Origin: Chaetorhynchus papuensis
Taxonomy: Eukaryota; Chordata; Aves; Passeriformes; Rhipiduridae
Reading direction: 5' to 3'
Length of the DNA: 64,000 bases
Assembly (NCBI GenBank): GCA_013396525.1
Contig: VWYX01000905.1
Span: forward strand, 100,561-164,560
Shown: one piece after another, positions 1 to 13,454 of the stretch
Layout of the letters: each line of letters begins with the position of its first letter
Numbering within the stretch: position 1 is the stretch's first letter
Position numbers and translations under genes: made by a program
The notes under the pieces: model-generated
Told to the model about the DNA's origin: nothing
Database searches by the model: none
The model's input: the letters and a program-made list of their open reading frames with translations, nothing else

Positions 1-1788
1 TATTTTTTATTTTTTAAATATTTTAGAAGTTTAGTCATTAATTTAATTATAAAAAGGCCATAGCAAATTTGTGTTAGCATTCTGATTACTTTAGCATGAA
101 TAAACATTAACAGTCAACTGAAAAACACTTTAGTTAGCTCACAGTGAATTTCATTGAAAAGACTCATTTTATGTCTTTAATCCTGTCTGAAATTTAGTCA
201 AATACATAAATTTCAGGGGGGTGTTTTAGTCTCCACTCAATACACTTTTCAGTAGATCTGTGTTCTGACAGTTCTACAAATAACCGAGACTGTTTTAATA
301 CCTACAACTCCCATTTCAGAAAATATTCATAACAGTTTTTAGCTAGGGCTTCTGAAAACCAATCACAGCTCCTAAAGACATTTGCACAGGTTTTATCTTG
401 GATTAAGGGAAGAAAGTGGCATGACTGCTGCAAACCACAGGTGCTTGACTTTCATGACTAATGAGTTAATCACAGCTTTCTGGTCACCCACTGTTATCTC
501 TTAATTTTTGTCTCCTACAGCTTTTTATAATTTTACAAAATCTGTAGAGATTACCTAAAGATTTTAAAATTTGTTCGTTTGATTAAATTAGTTGTGATCC
601 AGCCTAGCGCCTTCTGTGTTCTGAACTATTCTCTAAATGTTTTTTTGACAGCTGATGCTTCTTGTGTTTCTAAAGAGAATTTTTTTTAATCTAAAATATG
701 GGATCCATTATTACCTTTAAGCTGGGCATCTGGGGTGTCAGAATTAACATTAATCAGAATTTTTGAACTCTGCCATTTAGATGTAAAGTACTTCTGGGTT
801 TAGCTCTAAAGCATGATTAAATGACAATCCCTTCATTATTTTGTAGCTAAAAAGACAAGTGTGTGTCCTCTATTGCCCAGTAACTTATTGACAGAAGTTG
901 ATAAATAGGGCGAGTGGTTCTGTCTGCACTTAGACCCTTTTAATCTAGACCAAGCGTGGAAACTTTTTGCCAGGTTTTTGTTTTGGTTTTTTTTGTTTTG
1001 GTTTTGGTTTTTTTTTGCTTTTTCTGAGTTATGATGTAGTATTATTCAGACACTTAAGGTATTTTAGAAAGTGTGAGTAATATATAGTGTAGGATTTCCA
1101 TTATAATTACAGTACACAATTCTGCAATGTCCTTATTCCTAGTAAGGACTGCCATTATAAAGAAATTGAAGTATTTATTTTCCCGTAAAGACAAGATCAG
1201 GGTTCCTTTACTTCCTACCCTGTCCCCATTTCAATACAAAAAGTTAAAACACTGTATGGAAAAGGTAAATTACTCTTATCTCCAATTTTGGGGATATAGG
1301 ATTTTTCTTCACTCTAAACTTTCTTTTTAACTCCTAGGGAAAGATTCATGCAGTACTGAAGGAGCCCTACAAGCTTTATCAGCTAAGTGAACTTCAACTT
1401 GGGCTAAACTGGACTTCAAGAACTAACAAATTCTCGATCAGATCACTAATTACCACAATAATTGTTTCCATTCACACAATTCCATATTAGAAAAGTCAAA
1501 CATTTCCATCTCAAAAGTTAGCTTCTGTCAAGCAGGATTTCTCTCACATGGCTACTCACAAATTCATTTCAAGGCACTTGAAATAAAACTTGTTTGGTCA
1601 TTACTTAAATCAGAGGGTTACCTGCTTATTTGCATGGAAGTTTATGTAGTTCCCTAGTTCTCTGGTTTTATCTTTAAAGGTCTTTCTAACACTCCAAAAT
1701 ATTTGTATCCTGTAAGGTTAATTCCACCAGCCCTACCTGTCTGAAGAAAATATCTTCCATCAGATTCCAACCCATTTTTGCAGAAACA
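1..1788. other. Intergenic, AT-rich, no gene seen
   Basis: No exon, RNA gene or recognisable transposon was found. A T/G-rich low-complexity tract lies at about 976-1018. The short open frames here have no recognisable similarity and are the length expected by chance. Confidence 0.6.
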
Positions 1789-2100
1789 CAGAATCACAGA
1801 ATCACAGAATCACAGAATCACAGAATGGTTGGGATTGGAAGGGACCTTTGGAGCTCATCTGGTCCAAGCCTGCTGCTAAAGCAAGCTTACCTGGAGAAGG
1901 TTGCACAGAATCACATCCTTGTGGGTTTTGAACTTCTCTAGAGAAGTAAATTTTACAGCCGAGTAACCTGATCCAGTGCTCAACCACCTTCAAAGTAAAG
2001 AAATTTCTCCTCATATTGAAATGAAACTTCTTCAGTCGCTGGCCACAATGAAAAAGAGTCTTGCCCTGTCTTCTTGCCATCTGCCCTGAAGATATTTGCA
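1789..2100 (-). mobile_element. CR1 LINE 3' fragment, minus strand
   Basis: The left end carries four or more copies of an 8-base unit (CACAGAAT), the reverse complement of the short tandem repeat that ends CR1 elements. It is followed by the inverted CR1 3' region (GGAAGGGACCTTTGGAGCTC, then the strand-reversed 'lead to the end of ORF2' region around 1970-2090). The element is 5'-truncated, about 0.3 kb, in the minus orientation. It is non-coding. The identification rests on recognising the family consensus by eye; the inner boundary near 2100 is approximate. Confidence 0.88.
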
Positions 2101-5100
2101 TGCATATATGTGAATTTGTATGCATATATTTTTTTTTTCTTCTTACATAAGTCTGATGAGAAAGAACTTTCCCATCAGGAAAAGGAATATCATTAAGTAA
2201 TTAAATAATTATACTAACTATGGGGGTAAGGGGAACAGCCCTGTCAGGTATAAAAATGTTCTGACAATAAATAACTCCCTGTTTCCCTCACTTTAGTAAC
2301 AATTTTTGTCGACAACTTTGCCAAAACTTGTTGAAAGAAATATAATATGATAGTCTAGTATAATAGCCTGTTTTCTTTCATCTTCTGTGCCAACAGACCC
2401 TCAGTCTGAAAGGTTTTTGAAACAGATGATGATCTCACAGAAATGTAAAGGACTGATTTCCTCCGCCCAAGTAATAAAAAGATATCTAGGTTTGTGGTGG
2501 TTGGGTTCAAGGGCTAAATCACAAAAGCAGTACATTCTTTCACACTGCAACTAGCAAGAACAGAATTTTTATGAGATGAAAGTAAAGAGAGGGAGAAAAA
2601 CACACATTCAAACCTAGAAGTCAAGCTGAATTTCAGATTTGGAGTCCAGATTCAAAGAAGTTCAAAATCCTGATATAGCTGGATAGGCTGTGATGGAAAA
2701 TTCTGTTATTTTGGTCTCTCTCATACTACCCTGAAACATACTGAATTTGATTTTCAACACTGAAAAGCTCAAAGTGCAATTTTAGAAATTATCAAACTGA
2801 AAAGCAACAGAAGTGACTGTTGGGATGTTCATTTGAAACGTGTAATTTATGTAACACAAATTTGGTCCAATTCAAGCATTAGCAAAAATAATCTGAATGT
2901 TCTGATGCAGCCTAAAAACTGATTGAAATTTTTCATACAGGTGGGCGTACAAAGATAAAATTGTATATCTTCAGCCATAATCTGAGGAGATTGGATAGAG
3001 ACTTATAATAAATATGGGGGGGGGGGGGTTTGTTTGTTTGGTTTGGTTTGGTTTGGGTTGGGTTTTTTTTGTTTTGGTTTTGTTTTGTTTTGGTCTTTTT
3101 GTTTTTTTTTTTTTTTAATGAGAAATAGCTTTGTAGTACGGGGATAATTGCTGCATCAGAACTCTGACAGGGAATTTTTCAGCTCCAAGCATCACTTATG
3201 ATAATGTATAGCATTAAAAGTCCATATCCTTCCGAAAGGATATAAAAGAAATGCAAGGACAGGGTAAAATGCATGACATGGGAAAGAGTGGGAACAGTCA
3301 CTTCACAGTATTTAATTTACATGGCATCAGAAAAGCACAGAGCTTAATTTAGTGGACAAGAAGTTATACTACAGCTTTCCAGTGAGCAGTTATAAGCATG
3401 CATCCCATTGTGTTTCTAAGCATGATTCTTACCCCTACTGAAAATTTTGGAGTTTACATATTCCTTGTACACAGAAATAATACAGCAAGGTGGTTTGTGT
3501 GTTAGAATAATTGGCAATGTACTCCCCCTTACAAGACAACTTTATCTGCCATGCTTTACTTATGCTATGGAAAAAACCCAAACCCACTTCTTACCTAAAC
3601 CCAAGCAGCACAATGGGGCTCTCACCCTCTCCCTCCATCTCTTCCATATTCTCTAGAAGTGGGTCAGAAGGGAATTTCCAAAGTCGCTCTTCCTGAGAGA
3701 GAATAAATGGAAAGTTTACCCATGATGCTTGATGACAATTCCCCAATAGTGTTCCCCAAATAAGTTAAATAATTTAAAACATTTCAATCTTTAAGGTCAA
3801 ATCTATAACTGCTTTATCAAAAGTCTACTTTTAAAGTAGTTTTGAGGCTTAAGAAGGACATGTGGCAAAGCACCTGAAGTTTTTATCTTCAGTGCCTAAT
3901 CATTCTCAGTACAATGGTAAGGCTAAAAGAAAAAAAGAAAGAAAAAGGTTAAAAAGACAATTACTGGTTTCAAACTTTTATTTCCTTTACAAAAAAGCTT
4001 GTATTTCCTTTGCTCCTTTCTCAACTTCTCCCTTGTTCCATCAAAATTCCCAGAATATATATATGTATGTTCTTCCTATTCCTCTGTTAGTGCCCTTGGA
4101 CCACCTAGTCCAGCCCATCAATTTTTTCAGGGAGTTGGGGTGTGAAATTAGCTACATAGGAGGGAAAATGAGAGATGGGATAACAAAGAGGAAAGTGCAG
4201 TGAACAGACACCTCTGCAGTCTACACTAGAACATGTTTCACATAGCTGGAGAAACAAATTCATAATCAGCTTGCAAATTTTAAAACACTTACTGTTTGTG
4301 AAACCAGTAATAAAAAAAAAAAAAATCAGATCTGTTCCAAAGCAAGAGTACATAAAATTCAGTTGTAGGGTATGAAATTACTTCTGCCTTTTACACACAT
4401 AATAGGATACACACCATAATTGCAAGACAACACATTATTTCTCAAATAGTATAAAATATACTTCTTGATGCTCTAATCTTAAATAGTCTATATTTTTCTC
4501 TGGAGTTTTAATGCACCTATCATGCTGTACTGAATACTGCTATGTGCAATCTGGACTTGGAGCCCATTAAAGTAATTTAGACTAAAGGTGCATTGTAAAT
4601 GATTCCTACACAACATAAAGCTGAGTAAAATAGCAAGAGTAGCAGTGGAAATGTTTTGATATATGCACAGTTTTGAGGCTCATTTTAACTGCAACTTGCT
4701 TAACTACCTATTGAACTTAAGAAATATTTTGCTGCCTTGTGACAAGAAATAGTTTGCTCAGACTAGAACTAAATTAGTAGATTATGTAGAATAGCAAGTT
4801 TATCACAGATGGAGACAAATTCTGCCTTTTACTAAGATTCATTTAGCAAAGGAAATGAGAGAGGTAACCAGTGATGACCTCTGATTCCTAAATTCCCCTC
4901 AATCTTTCCTATGCTCAGGTTAGAGCTGCCTCTTATGTGAAATAAGAGCCTGTGACTAACCAGATTTGCGCACTACTAATCACCTAAAACTTCAGTGTCT
5001 AGTCCACATGCATCATCTGGGCTCTAGTCAATGAAGAAGAAGAGCCCTCTTCAGCAGACAATTTACGCAGTTTCAAATGGAGTTCTAAACGAGATGAGAC

Positions 5101-8100
5101 GAGCTACATTCAGAAGGGGTCTAACTTATTCCATTAACTGAAGAAGGAGTTGAGTCAAACTCATCTGTTAAAGGGCCTCATTTTCAGTCTGATTCAGGTG
5201 ACACTAATATCAGGTTAAATGATCACTAGCACTTGTCTGCCTGTCATAAACCTTTAGGGGGCCATTGCAACACCACCACCCCCCACCATTGTTTCCAACC
5301 AGGCAACTGGCACTGGACTTACATCTCTGCACAGATTAAGCAGCATTACCTGTGAAAAATGTCACTCTGCTATTACAGCTGAATAGATAAAAATTATTTC
5401 TACTGGCATATACTGAGTGACATCAGGGCACTAGCAATGGCAGTAAAGAATTCAAAAAATGATTACACAAGAGGAGTGTAGTTAAATTCTGCACGAATAT
5501 GGCTCATCTGAACAAACCCTCTCACAAGACACGTCCCAGTACGAAAATCCTTCATTCAGTTTTCTAAGACTCAGTCTCCACAGAATACACACATTGAATA
5601 TCACACACCTTCTACACACATACATCTTTAGCTCTGTGAAAATACAAAAGTGTCTGCTCTCACTACCGACAGTATGAATTGTCTTTCAAGTTGTAACAAA
5701 ATGCTTCCAAGGTCTTCAAAGGTTACAGTTTTTCTTACAACTTTCTTTCACATTGATGTGTACTATGTTCTCAAGCATTCTTCTCTTTCATAAGTCCAAA
5801 GATTCAAAAGGTCAGGCTGAGACCCACATATTGTCATCACTGCATGGTGTCCCTTAACAGTGTGAATGGGTGAATCCTGTCTCAAATGCCTCCAAAGTTT
5901 GTATTCTCTGTGAAGTTTTAATTCAGGTGGGCTACCTAACTCTTTTTTCCACTCCTTTTTGTCTCAATTTTTCATGTCATTTTAAACATGACCACAGTTA
6001 ATAGCCTTCCCATTCTTTTTCTCAGCAGCCAGCCCCCTATTTAGCATAAATGTCTTCCTAGGTGTTCCACCTGTAAATTAATGGTGTCCCTACTGTAGCA
6101 TTTGCTGCTGGCATCTCAAAATTAATTATTCCAACAATGCCAGACATGTAACTCTAAGATCACAACCAAGATGTCCACCACAAGCTAACCGTGGTATCAT
6201 TTGTTATCATTTATATGTTATCTACTTGTATATGTTGCAAATTCACACTTAGAACAGCTCTCAAATACAAACTTTGCAGTTTGTTCTGCAAAATCATAAA
6301 AAAATTTTTTTTTAATATTTTAGTGCAAAAGGAAATGTAGAGTTTCAAAATTTTATAAATTAAAAGGTTTTAAGATTGTTTATGCAAGAAGACAGTTTAA
6401 AAGTCATTCAGTTCAAGAATGTCCACGTGCTTAATTTCTCATGGGTGTTCTCTCAGTATTGGCATTGTTCACAGGACTTGTGATCCTGGATGCCAAATAT
6501 TTATAGTATCCTTTAAAATTAAGACTGTCTCTACTATAGAACCTAAGTATTTTTTACACTTCCAGATTTATACAATCTACGGTAGTATTTGAGGGAAATA
6601 GATGCTCATGGGGAGATTGTTTTGTTGTATACTTGAGTTTGGAGCTTATTTTGAGTGCAGACTATCTGCCATTATTGAGAATTTTACCAGCATGTAGAAG
6701 GAAACTGTGAATGAGCCCCCCTTAATTTTGATTATACAAGATAAAACTTTATACTGAAGATTAAAACAAGTATAAACAAGGCAGTGAAGGATCTGTTATT
6801 TTGCATCTGCATTTTCATCTTAATGTTTTACCTGTCATTTTGTCTTAATTTATGTCCTTAACTCCTTGGCATATTTTCTACTCCCTTAAGTTTATTTAAC
6901 AAGTACAATAGAAGATAAACGCTTGCAACGACTGCCTTTTTATTTGAGGGGAATAAGTGCATTTCTGCAAACCACCTTATGACTCAAATAAGTAAACAAA
7001 TAGATACTTACTTGATAAACAAAGTAGATATTAACAGGAATAAATCCAGCCTATACACTTTGTATTAGTTTAAGGCTTCTCCTTGCAGCCATAGTTTATT
7101 ATCATGCAATGTGCTTATTTTACAATTAATTAATTCATTAATTAACCTGGAGAAAGAGAGGAGCACTTGCAACTCTCACTCAATAGCTGTGCAAGAAAAA
7201 TACTCTTTAATGTTTCTGCAGATATCAATGCCAATCACCTATTAGGTCAAACAAGCCTCGCCTGAAAGCTTGAGAAAGGAGTTTGCCCTTGTGAAGGATA
7301 AAAAAATTAACTTAAGAAGAAAAGGATTATCCAGGAATTTAGGACTTAATTTACACAAAGTGCAATGATCTATTTGTCCCTATCCAGCTGCTTAGTTTGT
7401 GGATATCCCTACAATCCATAAGGGTGAACAGATATTTCTGACTGGCCAGTTTTCTCCTCCACAATGCTACACACCTCTATTAACTGCTGTCAGCCATTGT
7501 CATTAGAAGACCATGGAAAAGAAAACTAATGCCAGCATTCAGGGGAAGAAGAAAAACATGTTAACTCAGTTGTGGGTTATAGTAACTTCCTCTCGTAAAT
7601 TGAGTAAGTAAAAAGATTGATGATCCATCCCATGTCATGGCCTCTCAAACTCTTGGCGCTGGAATCCTGAGACCTCTTGAGCAGGGTGACTGGCATATAA
7701 GATTTGTCTTCAGCACTTATAAATGCAGTAAAAGCACATCTTGTCATTACAGATAAATGACGTCTTTAAAGTTTATCACATTAAGTGCAAAACACTTTCA
7801 GATCCACCAAGACAAGGATCAGATTGCCTGTTATTTAATAGATTTTATCTAGTGCAACTACAACAAGTGGTTTACACAGAAACACAGTATCAGGGGAAAA
7901 TATATTTTCATTTCTTTAACAAGATTTAGCAAGAGAAAACAAAGAGAATATGTTGATCCAATTATCAACCAGACTAGACAATTTTATTTCAAAAAAGCCA
8001 CTGGGGCTATACTTAAAAGTATCCCATCATCTGGTAATCCAGCCCTCCTTGTTTTGATTTTCTGATCAGAGAGGGAGGTTGGGCCTCTCACAACCAACAG

Positions 8101-8328
8101 GAAAAGAATTTGCTGATTAAGTCCCCAAAATTTCCATTTCTGCAAAGGATAATATTCTAACCACAGTAACAAAAAAGTTTCAGCTAAAAAGACTTCACCT
8201 TATTTTGCTTAATGCATTTGTTGTCTATTGAAGTGTATCATCCTGCAAGACAAACTAGTTTGTGAGATTATTTCTTCTAAAGAATGTCAGAATCATTATT
8301 ATAACTTTGGATGAGAGAGAGAAATTGC
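2101..8328. other. Intergenic, 6.2 kb, no gene seen
   Basis: AT-rich spacer with no supportable exon. It holds a G/T low-complexity tract (3016-3116), a run of A at about 4312-4325, a C-rich short stretch at about 5270-5287, and a cluster of TAATTA-type motifs at about 7123-7146. Short open frames scattered through it show no family similarity. Confidence 0.55.
3016..3116. repeat. Low-complexity G then (GTTT/GGTTT)n tract
   Basis: Thirteen consecutive G bases are followed by about 90 bases made almost only of T and G in GTTT, GGTTT and TTTTG units, ending in a long T run. The tract is prone to assembly and length error. Confidence 0.9.
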
Positions 8329-9113
8329 AGACTCACAGAATAAGCTGATTTGGAAGGGACCCACAAGGACCATCGAGTTCAGCTCCTGGCCCTGCACAGC
8401 ACCATCCCCAAGAGTCTCACCATGTACTCAAGAGCATTGTCCAAAGGCTTCTTGAACTCTGTCAGGCTGGTGCTGTGACCTCTTCCCTGGGAGCCTGTTC
8501 CAGTGCCCAACCACCCTCGGGGAAAGAACTTTTTCCTAAAATCCAACCTAAACCTCCCCTGACACAGCTTCCAGCCATTCCTTCAGGTCCTGTCACTGGG
8601 GACCACAGAGAGGAGATCAGTGCCTACCCCTGCTCTTCCCCGCATGAGGAAATTTTAGACTGCAATGAGGTCTGTCCTCAGTATCCTCTTGTCCAGGCTG
8701 AACAGATCAAGTTCAGCCCCTCCTTGTACGGCTTCTCCTCAAGGCCCTCCACTGTCCTTTGGATGCTCTCTAATAGTTTAATGTCTTTCTCATACTGTGG
8801 CACCCAGAGCTGCCCCCAGCACTGGAGGTGAGGCTACCCCAGTGCAGAGCAGAGCGGGACAATCCCCTGCCTTGCCCGGCTGGTGATGCTGTGCCTGATG
8901 CACCCCAGGACAGGGTTGGCCCTCCTGGCTTCCAGGGCACTGCTGACTCATGTTCAGCTTGCCAGGACCCCCAGGTCCCTTTCCATGGCACTGCTCTCCA
9001 GTGTCTCATTCCCCAGTCTGTCCGTACATCCAGGATTGCCCATCCCAGGTGCAGAATCCAGCACTTTGCGTTACTGAACTTCTTATGGTTGGTGATTGCC
9101 CAGTCCTCTAAGG
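8329..9113 (-). mobile_element. CR1 LINE fragment, minus strand, 0.8 kb
   Basis: Inverted CR1. It starts with the reversed 3' end (TCACAGAATAAGCTGATTTGG, degraded) and runs back through the end of ORF2 to a segment whose complement encodes the reverse-transcriptase-adjacent region (complement of GAACTTCTTATGGTTGGTGA near 9078-9097). Open frames over it on either strand are by-products of GC-rich CR1 sequence. It is 5'-truncated, and stop codons and frame changes show it is dead. Confidence 0.88.
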
Positions 9114-10559
9114 AAGAACGGAAAGCCCAGGAAAGAAATTCTTAATTTAAAAACTGTTTTTTTCATATGTATATATGTGATGATCAGGAGCATACTACAT
9201 GATATTACAACATGTTATACAAGGTCTTTATGCAGGCAGAGGGTGAAACAGATATCTCCCAGTGTAGTTAACTCACTTCTGTTCCTTCCCCTCATTCAAT
9301 CATTTCTAAATTCGTATTTCAGTATTTTCATTTCAAATTTCCATAAAATCATAGCTAACACTTCCATAACCCATGTGTTTAAAAAATGTTCACACTTTTA
9401 TTTTTCACTTTATCATGAGTTTACTTGATCATATGCTGGGGCCACAGATCTGTTGTGCTTTACAATTTGCATGTTGAAATATGCTTGTTAGATACCATAA
9501 CTTTCCATTAGTCAAAAAGGAATCATTGCTTCAGCCAAACTTTCCATATGTGCCAATCACTATGTGAATACCTGAAGTGGCAGGGAGACATCAAAGATTC
9601 ATGAAATACAACAAACCCGGCTGTTTATCTTCACTATGTACCTGGAAATATTATTTTAGAACCTCTGTGAAATAAGAAAAGGTTTTAGCTTTCCAGAAAA
9701 GCTGAAAGAACTGATATATCCCTCGAAAATTAANTAATTTTAAAAATATTAATAAATACTGAAGTTGCACCCATAAGCAGCAATAGATTTTCTACAGATT
9801 TCTTAAGAAAAAAGGCTTTACAAGATTTATGGTGTAACTGAAAACAAGGTCTGTTCAAGACATATTATCACATTGTCCTCTAAAAGCCTCAAAGACCACT
9901 TTGAGTCTTGCTACAAGGGGAAAGAATAAAAAAGATATTATGAAACAAACAAACAAACAAACACAACAAACACAACCAAAAAAACCCTCACCAACAGAAT
10001 GGACCACCTTTCTATAGGAATTCACTTTAATATCCTGCACAAAACGAAACCTGAAAATGCTAGCTCAGTTCAAGCCAGAACTTACACCTACCCCAAAGCA
10101 GTATTTAGTATTTCAGCTACATCAGAGCCACCAAGTAGAACGAGATAATTGTATGACCACACTCCAGAGTCATCGTAAGTATTATTTTTCTTTCATTAAA
10201 TGCTTGTCTGCAGTAAAAAGTCACTTCTCTGAGAGGAAAGCCAGCTTTTCCTAGGAGTTTGTGTTTCAAAATGCCTGCAAGCAAAATTGAGTCAAAGAAA
10301 ATAGGAAATTATCTTCTGTCTTGGGCCTCCAGCACACGTGTTCGTCACGGGCAGTGAGCTGGTGGGATTCCCATACACCAATTCCCTCAGAGATACCTGC
10401 TGGATAATGCAGTCTTATGCATCAGCATGTCAACAAACATTTTCATTCTTCTGGAAAACTTGTGGTGGTTATGTAATGCAGACAGGAAATGTCAGTCTGG
10501 GTCAGCTGAGATGCACACCTTCAGACAATTTGTGTGAGGCAATTTTACATATGCCCATA
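9114..10559. other. Intergenic, no gene seen
   Basis: AT-rich spacer. It contains one ambiguous base at 9734 and an (AAAC)n simple repeat at 9942-9987. No exon or RNA gene is recognised. Confidence 0.55.
9942..9987. repeat. (AAAC)n / A-C-rich simple repeat
   Basis: Tandem CAAA units degrade into AACACAACAAACACAACC and then an A run. Ordinary microsatellite-type sequence. Confidence 0.85.
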
Positions 10560-11460
10560 AGTTTGTCCTGATGGACAAACTCTTTTACAACAAGGTAACC
10601 CACACAGCTGAACAATGGAGGCCAATTGATGTAATCTTTTTGGACCTTGGTAAAGATTCTGGCACAGTCTCTCAGGATCCTTCTGGAGAAAATGTCCAGC
10701 CCACAGCTGGATAAACACATCATGTGGTGGCTGAGCAGCTGGCTCAGAGGTCAGGCACAAAGGCTTACAGTGAATGGGGTGACATCAGAATGGGGACCTG
10801 TCACTGCTGGGGCTCCACATGGTTCCCCCCTAGGGCCAATGATCTTCAATACCTTCATAAGTGACTCAGATGCAGGACTCGAGAAAGGGTAAATTTGCTG
10901 AAGATACAAAATTGGGAGGAGCTGTTGACTCCCTCAGAGGCACAGAGTCCCTGCAGAAAGACCTACACAAAGCAGAGGGCTGGGAAATCACTAACCACAT
11001 GAAGTTTAACAAAGACAAGTGCTGGACCGGGGAGAGGTCAGATATGGACATACAGACAGACTGGGGAATGAGATGCTGGAAAGTATTGCATGGAAGGGAC
11101 ACAGGGATCCTGGTAATGGAAAGTCTACAACTTTCTCATGAGAGGAAGTGGAGGAGCGGGTACTGATCTCTTCTCTCTGGTGACCAGTGACAGGACCTGA
11201 GGGAATGGCACGAAACTGTGCTGGGAGGTTAGCTTGGATACCAGGGGAAGGCTTTGTCCATCCAAAGGGTGGTTGGTCACTGCAACAGGTTCCCCAAAGA
11301 AGAGGTCAAGGCACTAAATCTGCCAGAGTTCAAGAACTGCTCGGATAATGCTCTCAGGTACATGACGTGATTTTTAGGGTTGTCCTGTGCAAGACCAGAA
11401 GCTGAACTCCATGATTCTTGCAGGTCCCTTAAAATTCAGGATATTCTATGATTCTATGAC
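10560..11460 (+). mobile_element. CR1 LINE fragment, plus strand, 0.9 kb
   Basis: The 3' half of a CR1. The frame beginning at 10647 encodes a degraded piece of the ORF2 reverse transcriptase: a WLRGQAQRLTVNG segment, then the PHGSPLGP segment that corresponds to the family PQGS-LGP motif. The frame is lost near 10890. Later sections match the region after ORF2, and the copy ends with GATATTCTATGATTCTATGA, the typical CR1 terminus. It is 5'-truncated and inactive, and it looks older than the copies at 21 and 40 kb. Confidence 0.88.
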
Positions 11461-11572
11461 TTTTTATACTCCTTCAGAATTTAATGTGAGAGCTTTACTA
11501 TTGGGAATAAAGTTGAAGCACCAGAGCCCACAGCTCCCTCCTCCCAGTGGGAAGTCAGCCACAAAGGCAGGG

Positions 11573-12070
11573 CAATTTTCCCTCTAGATGTGTAAGTCTG
11601 CTCTCCATGCACTGTAACTTCCTTGGGGCAATGGTTATATCTTAAAAGGTTTTTAATAAGTTGCAGTATGAAGAAATATTTACTGGTCTCTGTGGAGTAA
11701 CCCACAGAAAACGAGATCTGAGGACTACCTTAAAAATGGGGCATTAACTCAGAAACAAGCGATGAGGCAATTCAGTGCATTGTCTGAGAGATCTGTGGAG
11801 TATTTGACACAGTTTGAAGCCTCTGTTCACTCTGTCTTCCCTTTATGAATTATAAATCACATGGGACACATGTACTCCCAGTAACATATGAAGAGGCAAC
11901 CTGTACTCTGCACCAACATCAGTGGATCTCGTTTTCTGTGGGTTACTCCACAGAGACCAGTAAATATTTCTTCATACTGCAACTTACTAAAAACCTTTTA
12001 AGATATAACCATTGCCTCAAGGAAGTTACAGTGCATGGAGAGCAGACTTACACATCTAGAGGGAAAATTG
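11573..12070. repeat. 146-bp inverted repeat with 206-bp spacer
   Basis: Left arm 11573-11718 and right arm 11925-12070 are reverse complements at 144 of 146 positions by direct reading. The two mismatches are GGGGCAA versus GAGGCAA and TTTTTAATAAG versus TTTTTAGTAAG. Similarity stops abruptly at both ends of both arms. The arms contain no transposase or recognised transposon ends, and no flanking target duplication was seen. It could be a local inverted duplication, a foldback element or an assembly artefact. Confidence 0.93.
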
Positions 12071-13454
12071 AACACTAAATTTGAAGTTCTTCTTGAAAAC
12101 AGCCCTACAATTGCTTTACCGGGATGAGCAGCAGATATAAACCTTATTTGGACAACAAGGCATGGCATATATTCTTCCTTAACTATTAATATTTTGCATG
12201 TCAGAGTAGCAGTTTTACATGGTAAAAAACCAGTTAATTTGCTGTAAAATATTTTTTGTTGCAAAATCATGACCTTTTCTTGTAAAAAATTTACAAAATC
12301 TGTAACAGTGATGCAGCAAGAGCTGTCAGGTCAGCTTGTTTATGGGCTCTGTGAAACTTCTCAGGTCTGATATGCAAATATGTGAAACTATATATATGTG
12401 TCTTCTAGAATTTCTTTATCCCACTATAACCATATCTTTACTGGATTAAATCCATTGAATTGACATATCTTGAGCTTCCTAGCACAAGGAATGATTGTTG
12501 GAATGTTCCAGAGAAGAAGAAAATAAGGTTTCTGTGTTCATGTACTTTAGAAAAGGATGGTGTTCTCTACTTGCGTTTTGGTTTAAATGCTTTATATTTC
12601 TGAATACCAGAAAAGACACAAATATAGTTTAAGAAAATTTCCTTCTATGGAAAAGGCATAAACTTGAAAAATCTAAAAAAAAATTCTAAAAACTTTTACT
12701 GTAGGAAAAAGTTCTCTGTGTGAGTTGTACTATTACAACAACTAGTATTAGGAAATTTATAGCAAGATATTTTAGATTCCCATATTAATTTCAGGGATAT
12801 TACACTGATTGGGTTAAGGTCTGTGCCATCACTGGTTATACTTGCTGCAACTGGTACAATTCCAAAATGTCTAGGGCAAGCAGAGCATAGACACAAACAC
12901 ATCATGTTCGGTTCATTTCCAGAATGTGCGGAGACAAACTGCATTTGGACCCTCCCCTCAAACATCATCTCAAAAACATCCTAGCAGTTCTGTGGTGCTG
13001 CCTCAGAGATGCAGACAGGAAGGAGGTCCATCTGCTTCTAAATTTTGGGCCATGATTTAGCACATCACTTTTTGTGTGCAGTAAGTCTGGATCCTGGAAT
13101 TTAAAACCTGTGTTTCCACACAGTAACCGTAACAGCAACAAAAATGTTTTTAAAAGGGAACTTGTGAATATCATAAACAATTAATGCTATTGACAGCACA
13201 GTTGTTGCTATATTGTTGTAATATGTGCTATTGAGCACGCTGCTGGCGGAGAGGAGGCTGGAATGGCCTCTGGCTTGGACAGCTGCAGGGGCTGCTGGCA
13301 GACAACATGCCAGCTGACAGGTTTTAGTTGCAACAGTGCCTGGAGACCTCCCCACGCTGCGCCTCGCTGCTCATTGCCTTACGGATTGTATTGATTACTA
13401 ACGCCCACTTTCTCTTAATTGTCTCCTGCTGCCTAGCCCACTTTACACCCTGGA
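12071..13454. other. Intergenic, no gene seen
   Basis: No exon is recognised. A stretch at about 13180-13440 is less AT-rich and holds several ATTG/ACAAT-type motifs followed by a GC-richer segment. It could be a regulatory element but nothing in the sequence proves that. Confidence 0.5.

Noticed and set aside
8475..9145. Several open frames of 60-118 codons
   Set aside because: They are antisense or out-of-frame readings of an inverted CR1 element.
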